In this document: in pieces, positions 51,490 through 61,910 of the stretch
How positions within the stretch are numbered: the stretch's first letter is position 1
How the letters are laid out: every line of letters starts with the position of its first letter
Assembly (NCBI GenBank): GCA_015062235.1
Contig: SUUZ01000005.1
Span: forward strand, 27,129 to 91,128
Origin: Alphaproteobacteria bacterium
GTDB taxonomy: Bacteria > Pseudomonadota > Alphaproteobacteria > RF32 > CAG-239
Direction: 5' to 3'
Length of the DNA stretch: 64,000 nucleotides
Position numbers and translations under genes: made by a program
Notes under the pieces: generated by a model
What the model saw: only the letters and a program-made list of their open reading frames with translations
What the model was told of the DNA's origin: nothing
Databases searched by the model: none

Positions 51490-53397
51490 ATGAGCAATAA
51501 AGTTATTGGTATAGATCTTGGTACAACAAACTCTTGCTTTGCTGTTATGGAAGGTGGCGAAGCAAAAGTTTTAGAAAATTCTGAAGGTGCTCGTACTACC
51601 CCTTCAATGGTTGCTTTCACAGATACAGAACGTTTAGTTGGTTTTCCAGCAAAACGTCAAGCAGTAACTAATCCAGAAAATACTCTATTTGCTATTAAAC
51701 GCTTGATTGGTCGTCGTTTTGATTCCCCAGAAGTTAGTAAAGATAAGGCTCTTGTACCCTTCAAAATTGTTGATGGTGATAATGGTGACGCATGGGTAGA
51801 GGTTAAAGGACAAAAATATGCACCATCACAAATATCAGCAATTGTTTTGCAAAAAATCAAAGAATATGCAGAAAGTTATCTTGGTGAAAAGATTGAAAAA
51901 GCAGTTATTACAGTTCCTGCATACTTTAACGATTCTCAACGTCAAGCTACCAAAGACGCAGGTAAAATTGCTGGATTAGAAGTTTTGCGTATTATCAATG
52001 AGCCAACAGCAGCAGCTCTTGCTTATGGATTAGATAAGAAAGCTACTGGCACAATAGCTGTATATGACCTTGGCGGTGGTACTTTTGATATTTCTATTTT
52101 AGAAATTGGCGATGGTGTTTTTGAAGTAAAATCAACTAATGGTGATACTTTCCTCGGTGGTGAAGACTTTGACCAGCGCTTAGTCAACTATTTAGCTGAA
52201 GAGTTCAAGAAAGAGTCAGGTATTGATTTGAAAAATGATAGGTTAGCTTTGCAACGATTAAAAGAAGCTGCAGAAAAAGCAAAAATTGAACTTTCATCAA
52301 CAACTCAAACAGAAGTAAATCTTCCATTTATTACCGCAGATGCTACAGGACCAAAACATCTTAATATCAAGTTGACCAGAGCTAAACTTGAATCAATTGT
52401 TGAAGATTTAATAGAACGCACTGTAGAACCTTGTAAAAAAGCAATGGCGGATGCAGGTGTTTCTCCAAGCGATATTAGTGAAGTTATTTTGGTTGGTGGA
52501 CAAACACGTATGCCAAAAGTCCAAGAAAAGGTAAAAGAAATTTTTGGTAAAGAAGCTCACAAAGGTGTAAATCCAGATGAGGTTGTAGCTGTTGGTGCTG
52601 CAATTCAGGGTGGTGTATTGATGGGTGATGTAAAAGATGTGTTATTGCTTGATGTAACACCTCTTTCATTAGGTATTGAAACCTTAGGTGGTGTATTTAC
52701 ACGTTTAATTGACCGCAATACAACGATTCCAACTCGCAAATCTCAAGTGTTTTCAACGGCCGAAGATGGTCAAACAGCTGTTACCATTAGAGTGTTCCAA
52801 GGCGAAAGAGAAATGGCTGTCGACAACAAATTGTTAGGACAATTTGATCTAGTTGGAATTCCTCCAGCTCCTCGTGGAATGCCTCAAATTGAAGTAACTT
52901 TTGATATTGATGCCAATGGTATTGTGAATGTTTCTGCTAAAGATAAGGCAACAAATAAAGAACAAGCTATTAGAATTCAAGCTAGTGGTGGGTTATCTGA
53001 TGCTGATATCGAAAAAATGGTTAAAGATGCTGAAGCTAATGCTGAAGCAGATAAGAAAAAGAAAGAAGTAGTAGAAGCTAAAAACCAAGCAGAGGCTTTA
53101 GTTCATTCAACAGAAAAAACATTGAAAGAACATGGCGATAAAATATCTTCTGCTGAAAAAGAAGCTATTGAAAAAGAAATCAACTCATTAAAAACAGCTT
53201 TAGAAGCAGATGATTTATCTGTTATTAAAGAAAAAACAGAAAGCTTGATGCAGGCATCTATGAAACTGGGAGAAGCTATGTATAAGGCTCAAGCTGAAGC
53301 ACAGGCACAATCTGGTACAGCCCAGGGTGCTGAAACAAATTCTGAGCAACCTAAAGATGAAAAAGTAGTTGACGCAGATTTTGAAGAAGTAAAATAA
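51490..53397 (+). CDS. dnaK: Molecular chaperone DnaK
   Basis: [43 protein letters not shown]. Confidence 0.98.
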   Translation: MSNKVIGIDLGTTNSCFAVMEGGEAKVLENSEGARTTPSMVAFTDTERLVGFPAKRQAVTNPENTLFAIKRLIGRRFDSPEVSKDKALVPFKIVDGDNGDAWVEVKGQKYAPSQISAIVLQKIKEYAESYLGEKIEKAVITVPAYFNDSQRQATKDAGKIAGLEVLRIINEPTAAALAYGLDKKATGTIAVYDLGGGTFDISILEIGDGVFEVKSTNGDTFLGGEDFDQRLVNYLAEEFKKESGIDLKNDRLALQRLKEAAEKAKIELSSTTQTEVNLPFITADATGPKHLNIKLTRAKLESIVEDLIERTVEPCKKAMADAGVSPSDISEVILVGGQTRMPKVQEKVKEIFGKEAHKGVNPDEVVAVGAAIQGGVLMGDVKDVLLLDVTPLSLGIETLGGVFTRLIDRNTTIPTRKSQVFSTAEDGQTAVTIRVFQGEREMAVDNKLLGQFDLVGIPPAPRGMPQIEVTFDIDANGIVNVSAKDKATNKEQAIRIQASGGLSDADIEKMVKDAEANAEADKKKKEVVEAKNQAEALVHSTEKTLKEHGDKISSAEKEAIEKEINSLKTALEADDLSVIKEKTESLMQASMKLGEAMYKAQAEAQAQSGTAQGAETNSEQPKDEKVVDADFEEVK

Positions 53398-53405
53398 AAA
53401 TTAGC

Positions 53406-53446
53406 AAAAATCCCGAAAATTGTTTTAACTGTTTTCGGGATTTTTT
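53406..53446 (+). terminator. Terminator after dnaK
   Basis: AAAAATCCCGAAAA...TTTTCGGGATTTTTT. Confidence 0.88.
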
Positions 53447-53503
53447 ATATTATCGCCGTGCATCTTCCCACCTATAAGGATAATCTGTTCAACATTTGGC
53501 AAT

Positions 53504-53542
53504 AAAAAAACTGCTTTAATTTTCTTATAAAGCAGTTTTTTT
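53504..53542. terminator. Terminator (convergent lipoprotein gene)
   Basis: AAAAAAACTGCTTTA...TAAAGCAGTTTTTTT. Confidence 0.88.
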
Positions 53543-53558
53543 ATTAAATGGTTTAATT

Positions 53559-54644
53559 TTAACGTACATAAACCATAACAGATGGAACAGAAATCTTTGC
53601 GTCTGTTTTCGCTGATATGTTTACCCTATCAGCACTTACCCCCATTTCGATAATATCTTGAAATATTTTCGAGGCATAATCATGAGCATTTTTGGTTTGC
53701 AATGAATTCACTGCAATAACATCAAATATAACATTAGGCTTTTTAGCAATAGCGTTAGCAACAGCCTGCTTTAAACTATCTTTATATTTAACATTGCTAG
53801 AACTAAACTTCACAGCAAACAAAGGCTTTCCCGTCATATCTGATACATTCCTTGATAAGGTATTATTTGTAGAATTCAACAATGAAGATGCTTTTAAAGG
53901 AATGTTATTAACGCCGAAGCTTCCACTTTTAATAGCATCACCTAATTTAGCAATGTTAGCATTGGCAGTATCAAGATATTGTTGCTGACGAGAAATATCA
54001 CTATTAACTTCATTTAGCAAAGAGTGCATAAGTATAGATGTTTGCCCAGCTTCATTTTCTAAAATACGTAACTGACGATGGTCTTCATCAACAGCTCCAG
54101 ATATACTATAAGCTGAACGAATTGCTTCAACTAAATAATCAGTATTAGCTGTATCTGCGGCAACTTTTGCTGACAACTGATTCATTGCAGCAGAATTTGT
54201 ACTCATCGTTTGAATGTTATTCTGAGCCTGAGCTAACATTTCAAACATATGTGGGTTACCAGGGGTTGTACCAACTTGTAATTTTGCCTCAATAGTACCA
54301 ATAGTCTTATGGTATTGCAAAGCATTGTTCACAACAGAAGATCTGATTTTTTGCAATTCAGCATTATTTGCTTTAATAGAATCTTGTAATTGAGACAACT
54401 CACTTCTAAAGGTTAAAACTTTCTGACCAACAAAAGTTCCTGTGTTGCTTACTTCAGAAATAGCTACAGGTTCAAAGCTGTTCGTGCCAAGAATTATTCC
54501 TGCATTTGCAGCATTTTTTTCTTCTAAAGTTTGCTCTTGGACATCAGAACCAAAAAGTGATGGAAATATAGCATCAGACGAATATGTACATCCGCCAAGA
54601 GCTACAATCATTAACATTGATGATAATTTTGTTAATTTTGCCAT
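53559..54644 (-). CDS. Hypothetical lipoprotein
   Basis: Lipobox MLMIVALGGCTYSSD; coiled-coil middle region. Confidence 0.78.
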   Translation of the reverse strand: MAKLTKLSSMLMIVALGGCTYSSDAIFPSLFGSDVQEQTLEEKNAANAGIILGTNSFEPVAISEVSNTGTFVGQKVLTFRSELSQLQDSIKANNAELQKIRSSVVNNALQYHKTIGTIEAKLQVGTTPGNPHMFEMLAQAQNNIQTMSTNSAAMNQLSAKVAADTANTDYLVEAIRSAYSISGAVDEDHRQLRILENEAGQTSILMHSLLNEVNSDISRQQQYLDTANANIAKLGDAIKSGSFGVNNIPLKASSLLNSTNNTLSRNVSDMTGKPLFAVKFSSSNVKYKDSLKQAVANAIAKKPNVIFDVIAVNSLQTKNAHDYASKIFQDIIEMGVSADRVNISAKTDAKISVPSVMVYVR

Positions 54645-54851
54645 TTAAAACACCTTAAATAAAAAATAACACTCAAATCTTTTTTACACTATCTACCCGT
54701 TTTGTAAAGAAATTTTTATAAAACAGCAAGACTTTATAGCCATCATACATATTATTTATTAAAATATTGGTAAAGAAATAAACTTTTTTTAAAAAAAATC
54801 TTGCTTTTTTGTTTTTGTTGCTGTAATAAGTATCTTCGTTAAATGTATTAT

Positions 54852-54928
54852 GCGCTCGTAGCTCAATTGGATAGAGCATCTGACTACGGATCAGAAGGTT
54901 AGGAGTTCGAATCTTCTCGGGCGCGCCA
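54852..54928 (+). tRNA. tRNA-Arg (ACG)
   Basis: GCGCUCGUAGCUCAAUUGGAUAGAGCAUCUGACUACGGAUCAGAAGGUUAGGAGUUCGAAUCUUCUCGGGCGCGCCA; CCA encoded. Confidence 0.96.
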
Positions 54929-54929
54929 T

Positions 54930-54958
54930 AAAAAAACTCCTTATTAAGGAGTTTTTTA
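54930..54958 (+). terminator. tRNA-Arg terminator
   Basis: AAAAAACTCCTTATTAAGGAGTTTTTT. Confidence 0.88.
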
Positions 54959-55000
54959 TTTTTAAACAAATTTGAGTTATTATAAAGTTTCTATAAATTT

Positions 55001-56374
55001 TTATCCTTCTCTTTGTGTTCCTAACAATTTATGAATCATCTCAGGTAATGAAGTATTATAATTACCTTCAATTATTTCTATTATCTCAAGTTCTTGTTTA
55101 TCAAGTCTTCTGTTTATTCCCAAAGAATCATAATATTGCTTCGCGCTATTATATAATTTTGCTGCTTGCAAACTATTACCTTCAGCATATAGATGCTCTG
55201 ACAAGTGTTTGTTAGCATTTGCAATTTGCGCCATATCAATTTCGCCATCCGCAAAATTTAGTACATTTTGATAAGCCCAAACAGCCTTCGAGCTAGAATT
55301 TGCTTTGTTATAAACATCACCCAAGCGTCCCCATGCAGTAATATTGGTTGATTGTAATTCAATAGCTAATTCGTAAGCTGATGTTGCTAGCATAATATCA
55401 TTTAGCTCAGCTAAGGCTCCAAAACAACAAGCATATTCGGACACCTCCATATATATTTTTTGACGCTTTTCTTCCGAAGCACTAGTGTTTGCTCTATCAA
55501 TATTACTATCCATTAAATTTTCTAGTAAACTTAAAGCTAAAGAAGCATCACCATTTGCTAAATGAAACAACGCTTGATCTTCTTTTGGCAGATCGTTATA
55601 CATATCAAGTTTAGCAAATTTACCAGAAATAGACAGATTAATGAATGATTTAAGGGCGTCAATAGCCTTTATAATTTCATTTTCATCAGTCATCCCCTGA
55701 TTTTTAAAATTTAATGTTTGAGCAATTTTTAAATCATCAACTCCACGACCAAGCATATCAATAACCAACCCCATGAGTTGATTTAGTTCTTGTCTATTTT
55801 GTTCATACGATAATGAAATACCATCAATATCTGTTTCAGATACAGAAACAATACCTTTTTGCCAATCCAGATCTAATTCAGGTTCATTATTTTTCTTTCT
55901 TTTTTTATTTTCTTTTTCAAGTTTTTCATTTTGTTTGAGCTCATCTTTTTCTTTTTTTCTTTTGTCTTGCTCAAGTTTTATTTCTCTAGCATGTTCTTTC
56001 TCGCGTTGTTGTTCTAATTCTTGTTGTTCACGAGCATGTCGTTCTGCCAGTGCTAACTCTAATTCTCGTTGGAGCTCTTTTTCTAATTCTTGTTGTTCAT
56101 CATCACTGAACACAGCATAAGATTCTTCTTCGCTTTCAATGCCTTCTTTTAAATTTTTAGCGGGATTATTACTTTTTACAAAAAATATAATATGTCGTAC
56201 ATAGATAATGATTACCAAAAACAAAAATAAGACTAACGCTAACATCATTAAAATTAAAGAAATTACCTTCAGAGAATTTGCATTTGCTAAATAATTACTA
56301 ATTATTTCCGCTAAAAAGTCAAATTTCAAAGACAGCGAAGCAATAAAATCTAATGAGGTAAGTTGTTCCATCAT
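55001..56374 (-). CDS. TPR-type membrane-anchored protein with Glu/Arg-rich coiled coil
   Basis: TM near N-terminus; ELERELQRELELALAERHAREQQELEQQREKEHAREI; TPR-like C-terminus. Confidence 0.75.
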   Translation of the reverse strand: MMEQLTSLDFIASLSLKFDFLAEIISNYLANANSLKVISLILMMLALVLFLFLVIIIYVRHIIFFVKSNNPAKNLKEGIESEEESYAVFSDDEQQELEKELQRELELALAERHAREQQELEQQREKEHAREIKLEQDKRKKEKDELKQNEKLEKENKKRKKNNEPELDLDWQKGIVSVSETDIDGISLSYEQNRQELNQLMGLVIDMLGRGVDDLKIAQTLNFKNQGMTDENEIIKAIDALKSFINLSISGKFAKLDMYNDLPKEDQALFHLANGDASLALSLLENLMDSNIDRANTSASEEKRQKIYMEVSEYACCFGALAELNDIMLATSAYELAIELQSTNITAWGRLGDVYNKANSSSKAVWAYQNVLNFADGEIDMAQIANANKHLSEHLYAEGNSLQAAKLYNSAKQYYDSLGINRRLDKQELEIIEIIEGNYNTSLPEMIHKLLGTQREG

Positions 56375-56456
56375 ATATTCTCAACCATTTACAAAAACAT
56401 TTTTTATCATATAATACCTTTTATAGCGATACTAATTTAAAACAAACTAATTAAAA

Positions 56457-57230
56457 ATGGGTTACTTAAGTCAAAAAAAACATGAAACAAGAATAAATAT
56501 ATTCTTATACATGCTACTCTTGATAGTGGCATCGCTTAGCTTGTTATCCTTTAGTGTACCAGGATTTAAAATTGGGTTTTTTAATCTACTTCATCTGTAC
56601 GTGATATCGTTTTGTTTAATAATTTATTCTGTAGTAATAAAACGTTATAAGATAGCACTGATATTTGCTTTATTCTTTTTAGTTAATTATACAATATTAA
56701 GTTCATCCATTAATATTTTTTTTCCAGATACATTTATTGGTGTTAAAAATATTAAACTAAAATTTGGTCCTGACGTAGATTTATCTAAGGAATTTTTGAA
56801 TAAAAAAGAGACGTCTGGAGCTATTATATTAGCAAAAAAATTTGTTGCTCCATATATTGTAATTAAAGATAACGATGTAGCTCTCACTATGGTAATGGTT
56901 GATTTTAGAGGAGCAACAAAAGAACAATATTATCAAATTTTTAATCAACTGCATCAATTTGTAATCAAACAGGATGATCCTATTATAATATTTGGGGAAT
57001 TCGGTCTGCCTGCATGGAGTAGATATTTTAAAGAATTCTTGAATATCTCGGGATTAAGTATTAAAAACAATCTTATTTTTACCCAGTCATCGGTCTACAA
57101 TTTTTTTACAACACCAAGTTTTTATGTACTAGGTTTTCAGGAGATGGGTGTTTCTCACATAGAAACATCAAATATTAATGGTAAAAAAGTAATAACAGTG
57201 GATATTTCTTTTAATCCAGCGCATTTTTAA
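56457..57230 (+). CDS. Membrane protein with degenerate endonuclease/exonuclease/phosphatase-like domain
   Basis: Three TM helices then IIIFGEFGLPAWSRYFKEFLNISGL, resembling the GDFNxxPWS motif of YafD-like EEP proteins. Confidence 0.5.
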   Translation: MGYLSQKKHETRINIFLYMLLLIVASLSLLSFSVPGFKIGFFNLLHLYVISFCLIIYSVVIKRYKIALIFALFFLVNYTILSSSINIFFPDTFIGVKNIKLKFGPDVDLSKEFLNKKETSGAIILAKKFVAPYIVIKDNDVALTMVMVDFRGATKEQYYQIFNQLHQFVIKQDDPIIIFGEFGLPAWSRYFKEFLNISGLSIKNNLIFTQSSVYNFFTTPSFYVLGFQEMGVSHIETSNINGKKVITVDISFNPAHF

Positions 57231-58620
57231 GCATATCGTACAAATCTTTATCTGTATCTTTAGCATATTGGAGTGCGGCAGCTAAATTTTTATGAGCATC
57301 ATAAATATTACCTTGTTTTTTTTCAACAATAGCTAGATTCGCATAGTCAACTGCTGCTCCTGTTTTACGATTGCTAAAAAGTTCCAATCTAAGAGCTTGA
57401 TTCATGATAGCCTTGGCTCGGTTTATTTTTCCTTTTTGCAACAAAATAAGTCCCAACAGTGTATATGCATTAGCAACATAAAAACAACTTTTATAATGTT
57501 TTTCTCTATTTATTAATTTTCGTAATACAAGTTCAGCCTTATCCAAATTATTATTTTTTGCATACGCTTCAGCTGTAATATATTGACATTCAAATAATGA
57601 GGCCAAATTTTGTTCACTATCATATATATTTGCGGCTAGGGATGCATGTTTAATTGCTGCATTAAATCTATTTTCAACCATAGCAACTCGAGCCAATATA
57701 TCGTTAGCCATAGCTATTACTGTAGAAATATTAGTTTTTTTCAAAATTAAATTTACTCTTTTTTTAGTTAGTTTTAAGTTACCACTTATAAGGGCAAGCA
57801 TCGCTTTTTGACAATTTATAAAATACCATAGATCACAATTTTCTGAAAGAATGAGTTCAGCTTTTGTCAAATAATCTTCAGCTTCATCAAAGCGCTGTTG
57901 TACGCTCATCAAAAGAGCAAATGTTCCTAAAACCTCAGCCTCTTTATTTTTTGCTCCCAAAAATTTAAATAGTTTCAATGCAGATCTAAGCATAAAATCA
58001 GCACTATCAAAGACTCCGCTTACTCGATACACATTTCCTAAAACGAAATAAGCTAAAGCTTCTTCAAAAAAAAGGTTGTTTTTTTGAAAAAACCTTAATG
58101 ATCTAGCGGTTTGTTCTGATGCTGTTAATAAATCTCCTTCAAAAAGAGCCAGTTGACCTTGTTGTAAGCACCAAAAGGCTAAATTTGTCTTATCTAAGTT
58201 ATTTTTATCAATTTTTTGTAAAATATTTTGAGCTTTAGTGATTTGATTTTTGTTTAAATAAAAGGCAGAACATATCAAACCATATTCATAATCAGATAAT
58301 TTTATTTTAGACAATTTACCACTAATCATCAACTTTAATTCAGCTTGTATCTGAGGGTTATCAATAATTTTAATCATTGTAGTAAATTTATCTTCCATTA
58401 TATTTTTAAGGAAAAGGCGTTGTTTATCTTTTTTTTGATTGAAAACATATTTAACAAATCTTTTAACAGCTAAAGTTGAAAAGAAAGGTTTATTAATTAT
58501 TTTTTTTATTACAATTTTTTGCAAAAATATATATTTCAGCCTTGCTATCTTTATCAAAGCCCATACAAATACCGAAATAGTTACTAAAAACAAAATAAAA
58601 AACAGCAAATATTGCATCAA
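57211..58620 (-). CDS. TPR-repeat protein, membrane-anchored
   Basis: N-terminal TM; multiple TPR-like units (ALAYFVLGNVYRVSGVFDSADFMLRSAL; ANAYTLLGLILLQKGKINRAKAIMNQAL). Confidence 0.82.
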   Translation of the reverse strand: MMQYLLFFILFLVTISVFVWALIKIARLKYIFLQKIVIKKIINKPFFSTLAVKRFVKYVFNQKKDKQRLFLKNIMEDKFTTMIKIIDNPQIQAELKLMISGKLSKIKLSDYEYGLICSAFYLNKNQITKAQNILQKIDKNNLDKTNLAFWCLQQGQLALFEGDLLTASEQTARSLRFFQKNNLFFEEALAYFVLGNVYRVSGVFDSADFMLRSALKLFKFLGAKNKEAEVLGTFALLMSVQQRFDEAEDYLTKAELILSENCDLWYFINCQKAMLALISGNLKLTKKRVNLILKKTNISTVIAMANDILARVAMVENRFNAAIKHASLAANIYDSEQNLASLFECQYITAEAYAKNNNLDKAELVLRKLINREKHYKSCFYVANAYTLLGLILLQKGKINRAKAIMNQALRLELFSNRKTGAAVDYANLAIVEKKQGNIYDAHKNLAAALQYAKDTDKDLYDMLKNALD

Positions 58621-58706
58621 TTTATATTTTCTTTACTCAAAATTAGGTTTTACATATATAATATTGATAATAACTTACTAAATTTTTAATGTATAGGGGT
58701 TTTATT

Positions 58707-61142
58707 ATGACGATTACCAAACTTCAGCCAAATCAGTTATACACCAAATGCGATCCACAAAAGTTTAATTTTGCTTCAACAGCTGAATTAGAGGAACGCT
58801 TATCCGCATTAGGTCAAGATCGAGCTTTGGCTGCGGTAGAAATAGGTATAAATATTCAATCAAAAGGATATAATCTTTTTTGTCTTGGACCAGAAGGAAC
58901 AGGTAAGAGTTCGCTAGTTAAACGAGTACTAGCAAAAGAAGCAAAAAATAGACCTACCCCAGATGATTGGGCTTATATTTATAATTTTGATGAACCTTAT
59001 AAACCATTTGCAATTTCATTTCCTGCAGGGACAGCTAGCGAATTTGCTAAAGACGTTGATAAATTAATAGAAACATTCTCTGGTTCAATACCAGCTGTTT
59101 TAGAAAGCGATGAATACAAAGCAGGTGTTAATATTATTCAAGAGAAATATAAACAGTCAAAAGAGAAATATATAAAACTATTACAAAAAAAAGCAAAAGG
59201 TAAAAGTGTCACATTATTGCATATGCCTGTAGGTTTAGTTGTTGCTCCTGTAAAAAATGGCGAGGTTTTAAGTCCTGAAGCGTTTGAAGGGCTACCTGAG
59301 GAAGAAAAGAAGCAACTAATTGAAGATTTAAATCAAATGCAGATAGAAATAGAAAATTCTGCACATGATCTACCTGCATGGGAAGATAAACAACATAATG
59401 AAATAAATAGGTTGCGGATAAAATTTTTAAAAGAAACAGTAAAAAAACCAATAGATGAGCTCCATACTAAATACAAAGGTATGAAACAGGCCAATGATTT
59501 TCTGCGTGCCATTCAACATTATATTTTGGATAATGTTGAAGAATTTCTACCATCAAATGAAGTTACTCCGCCCGTAGATGGAGAAGATCCTTTGGGGGCT
59601 TTATTATCGAAGATAAAGCAACCTGAAGAAGATAAGTTTGCTAAATTTAAAGTTAACGTCATTGTTAAAAATGAACCCAACTCTGGTGCTCCAATTATCC
59701 ACTTAGACCATCCAACGCAAGGAAATTTGGTTGGTAAAGTTGAACGTATCCAGCAATATGGTGCTCTTTTAACTGATTTTAGCTTAATTAAAGCAGGGGC
59801 TTTACATCAAGCAAATGGTGGTTTTTTACTGATTGATGCTCGTAAAATGTTAATGCAACCGTTTGCATGGGATTCACTAAAACGTGCGATTGCTTCAAAA
59901 TTAATCAAAATAGAAGCACCAAGTGAAGAGACTTCTTTTACTACTATATCACTTGATCCTGAACCGATTCCATTAAATGTAAAAATAATTTTAACAGGCG
60001 ATGCCGAGCTTTATGAACTTTTGAGCGAAAGAGATCCTGATTTTTCGGATTATTTTAAAGTTGAAGCAGATTTTGATGTTTTAATGGATCGTACAGAAGA
60101 TAATGAGATTGAATATGCTAAATTAATAGGATCTTTATCTAAAAAGAAAAAGCTCCGTTCATTAAACAAACAAGCTGTTGCTAAAATTATTGAACATTCG
60201 TCTCGTTTAGCGGAAAGCTCTGAAAAACTAACAGCTCATATAGCATCAATAGGTGATCTACTTCGTGAAGCTGATTATTGGGCTCGCAAATCAAAATCTA
60301 ATCATATAGGAAAGAATCATATTGATCAAGCTATTGACGCTCAAATTTATCGCAGTGGACGTATTAAAGAAGCCATGCTTGAACAAATTGATAAAGGAAC
60401 GATTCTTATTGATATAAAGGGTAAAAAGGTTGGGCAGATTAATGGACTTGTTGTTTATAATTTTTCTCGCAATAGTTTTGGTAAGCCATCCCGTATTACA
60501 ACTCAAGTAAGAATAGGCAAGGGTGAATTTGTTAATATCGAACGCGAAGTGGAGATGAGTGGTCCAATTCATTCTAAAGGTGTACTTATTTTAGAAAGTT
60601 TACTGGCTAATCGTTTTGCTAAATATTGTCCTTTGTCATTAAACGCATCTATTGTTTTTGAGCAATCCTATGGTGGCGTCGATGGAGATAGTGCATCATC
60701 AACAGAATATTATTGTTTATTGTCAGCTATTTCAGGGATTCCAATCAAACAAAATATTGCTGTAACAGGTTCAATAAATCAATTTGGAGAGATACAACCA
60801 ATTGGTGGTGTTAATGAGAAAATAGAGGGATTCTTTGATGTCTGTTCTCATCAAGGGCTAACGGGTGATCAAGGAGTAATTATCCCTAGAACCAACGTTA
60901 GTGATTTAATGCTACGAGAAGATATTTGTCAGGCTGTAGAAGATGGTAAGTTCAATGTTTGGGCTGTTGATACAGTTGATGATGGTATCGAAATATTAAC
61001 AGGAATTAAAGCTGGAGTCATGGATAAGAATGGTCGTTATCCAAGAAAAACCGTTAACTATGAAGTACAACAAAGTTTGGCTAATTTCTATAAATGCTAT
61101 GCGCGCTATGCTAAGGAAACACACGGTTGTTTGGGTAAATAA
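58707..61142 (+). CDS. Lon-like ATP-dependent protease (AAA + S16)
   Basis: CLGPEGTGKSSLVKRVL; VFEQSYGGVDGDSASSTEYYCLLSAISGIPIKQNIAVTGSINQFGEIQPIGGVNEKIEGFFD. Confidence 0.93.
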   Translation: MTITKLQPNQLYTKCDPQKFNFASTAELEERLSALGQDRALAAVEIGINIQSKGYNLFCLGPEGTGKSSLVKRVLAKEAKNRPTPDDWAYIYNFDEPYKPFAISFPAGTASEFAKDVDKLIETFSGSIPAVLESDEYKAGVNIIQEKYKQSKEKYIKLLQKKAKGKSVTLLHMPVGLVVAPVKNGEVLSPEAFEGLPEEEKKQLIEDLNQMQIEIENSAHDLPAWEDKQHNEINRLRIKFLKETVKKPIDELHTKYKGMKQANDFLRAIQHYILDNVEEFLPSNEVTPPVDGEDPLGALLSKIKQPEEDKFAKFKVNVIVKNEPNSGAPIIHLDHPTQGNLVGKVERIQQYGALLTDFSLIKAGALHQANGGFLLIDARKMLMQPFAWDSLKRAIASKLIKIEAPSEETSFTTISLDPEPIPLNVKIILTGDAELYELLSERDPDFSDYFKVEADFDVLMDRTEDNEIEYAKLIGSLSKKKKLRSLNKQAVAKIIEHSSRLAESSEKLTAHIASIGDLLREADYWARKSKSNHIGKNHIDQAIDAQIYRSGRIKEAMLEQIDKGTILIDIKGKKVGQINGLVVYNFSRNSFGKPSRITTQVRIGKGEFVNIEREVEMSGPIHSKGVLILESLLANRFAKYCPLSLNASIVFEQSYGGVDGDSASSTEYYCLLSAISGIPIKQNIAVTGSINQFGEIQPIGGVNEKIEGFFDVCSHQGLTGDQGVIIPRTNVSDLMLREDICQAVEDGKFNVWAVDTVDDGIEILTGIKAGVMDKNGRYPRKTVNYEVQQSLANFYKCYARYAKETHGCLGK

Positions 61143-61176
61143 AACAAGAGCCTTATCTTTGAGATAAGGCTCTTGT
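61142..61176. terminator. Bidirectional terminator after Lon-like gene
   Basis: AACAAGAGCCTTATCT-TTG-AGATAAGGCTCTTGTT. Confidence 0.85.
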
Positions 61177-61177
61177 T

Positions 61178-61771
61178 CTAATGGATTCGCTCTCTTTGTC
61201 TAGAATTATCTCTATAATACGATACTCTAGGAGCTGTTGTTAAACGTAGCTGAGCAAGCTTGCGTCCAATAGGCTTGTTTTGTTGGGTAGAGCTGTTATT
61301 TTTAATTTTAAGCCCCTTTTCTTTAGTTTCTTTAATTCGACTACTTGGTAAAGGCTTCAAATCTATATCAGTAATTATTTTTATATCAATAGGTTGATTA
61401 AATTTTTTACTTGCATCTAATCTTTTAAATTCACTATCAATATTTCCCTTTATACTAACCATTTCTACAATAGCTCTATCTAAAAACTTTTTATCCAATT
61501 GAACTATTTTTAACAAATTTTTTAATTCTATATTTTCTGGATTTGCGCTAACTTGATCACGGAGAACAATAAATGTTTCAGAAATTTCTTGCTGTTGTTG
61601 TTTTATTTGTAGTTGTTTTTTCTCAAACTTTTTTCTAAAAATCTGTAATTGTTCCATTAATTTATCACGTTTTGCATCATATAGAGGATCGTCCTTGTTT
61701 AAATTTTCAATCTCTTTTTCCAGAGAAGTTCCTTCATCAACATCTTCTTTTTCTCTTTTGTTTTCATTCAT
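61178..61771 (-). CDS. Hypothetical protein
   Basis: Internal start MNENKREKEDVDEGTSLEKEIENL; basic, Gln-rich. Confidence 0.55.
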   Translation of the reverse strand: MNENKREKEDVDEGTSLEKEIENLNKDDPLYDAKRDKLMEQLQIFRKKFEKKQLQIKQQQQEISETFIVLRDQVSANPENIELKNLLKIVQLDKKFLDRAIVEMVSIKGNIDSEFKRLDASKKFNQPIDIKIITDIDLKPLPSSRIKETKEKGLKIKNNSSTQQNKPIGRKLAQLRLTTAPRVSYYRDNSRQRERIH

Positions 61772-61858
61772 TTTATATCTCCGACATATCAAACATACAT
61801 AAATAGTATCATATTTTAATAGATAAAGCACGTATATTTTAGATTATTATAAAAAAAC

Positions 61859-61884
61859 AAAACCTCACAAATTTGTGAGGTTTT
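61859..61884 (-). terminator. rpsA terminator
   Basis: AAAACCTCACAAATTTGTGAGGTTTT. Confidence 0.75.
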
Positions 61885-61910
61885 GTCAAAGAACTAAAAT
61901 ACTTTACTAA

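Noticed and set aside
54673-54969. ORF encoding ...GAPEKIRTPNLLIRSQMLYPIELRAHNT...
   Set aside because: This is the antisense translation of tRNA-Arg (54852-54928), a well-known type of spurious annotation.
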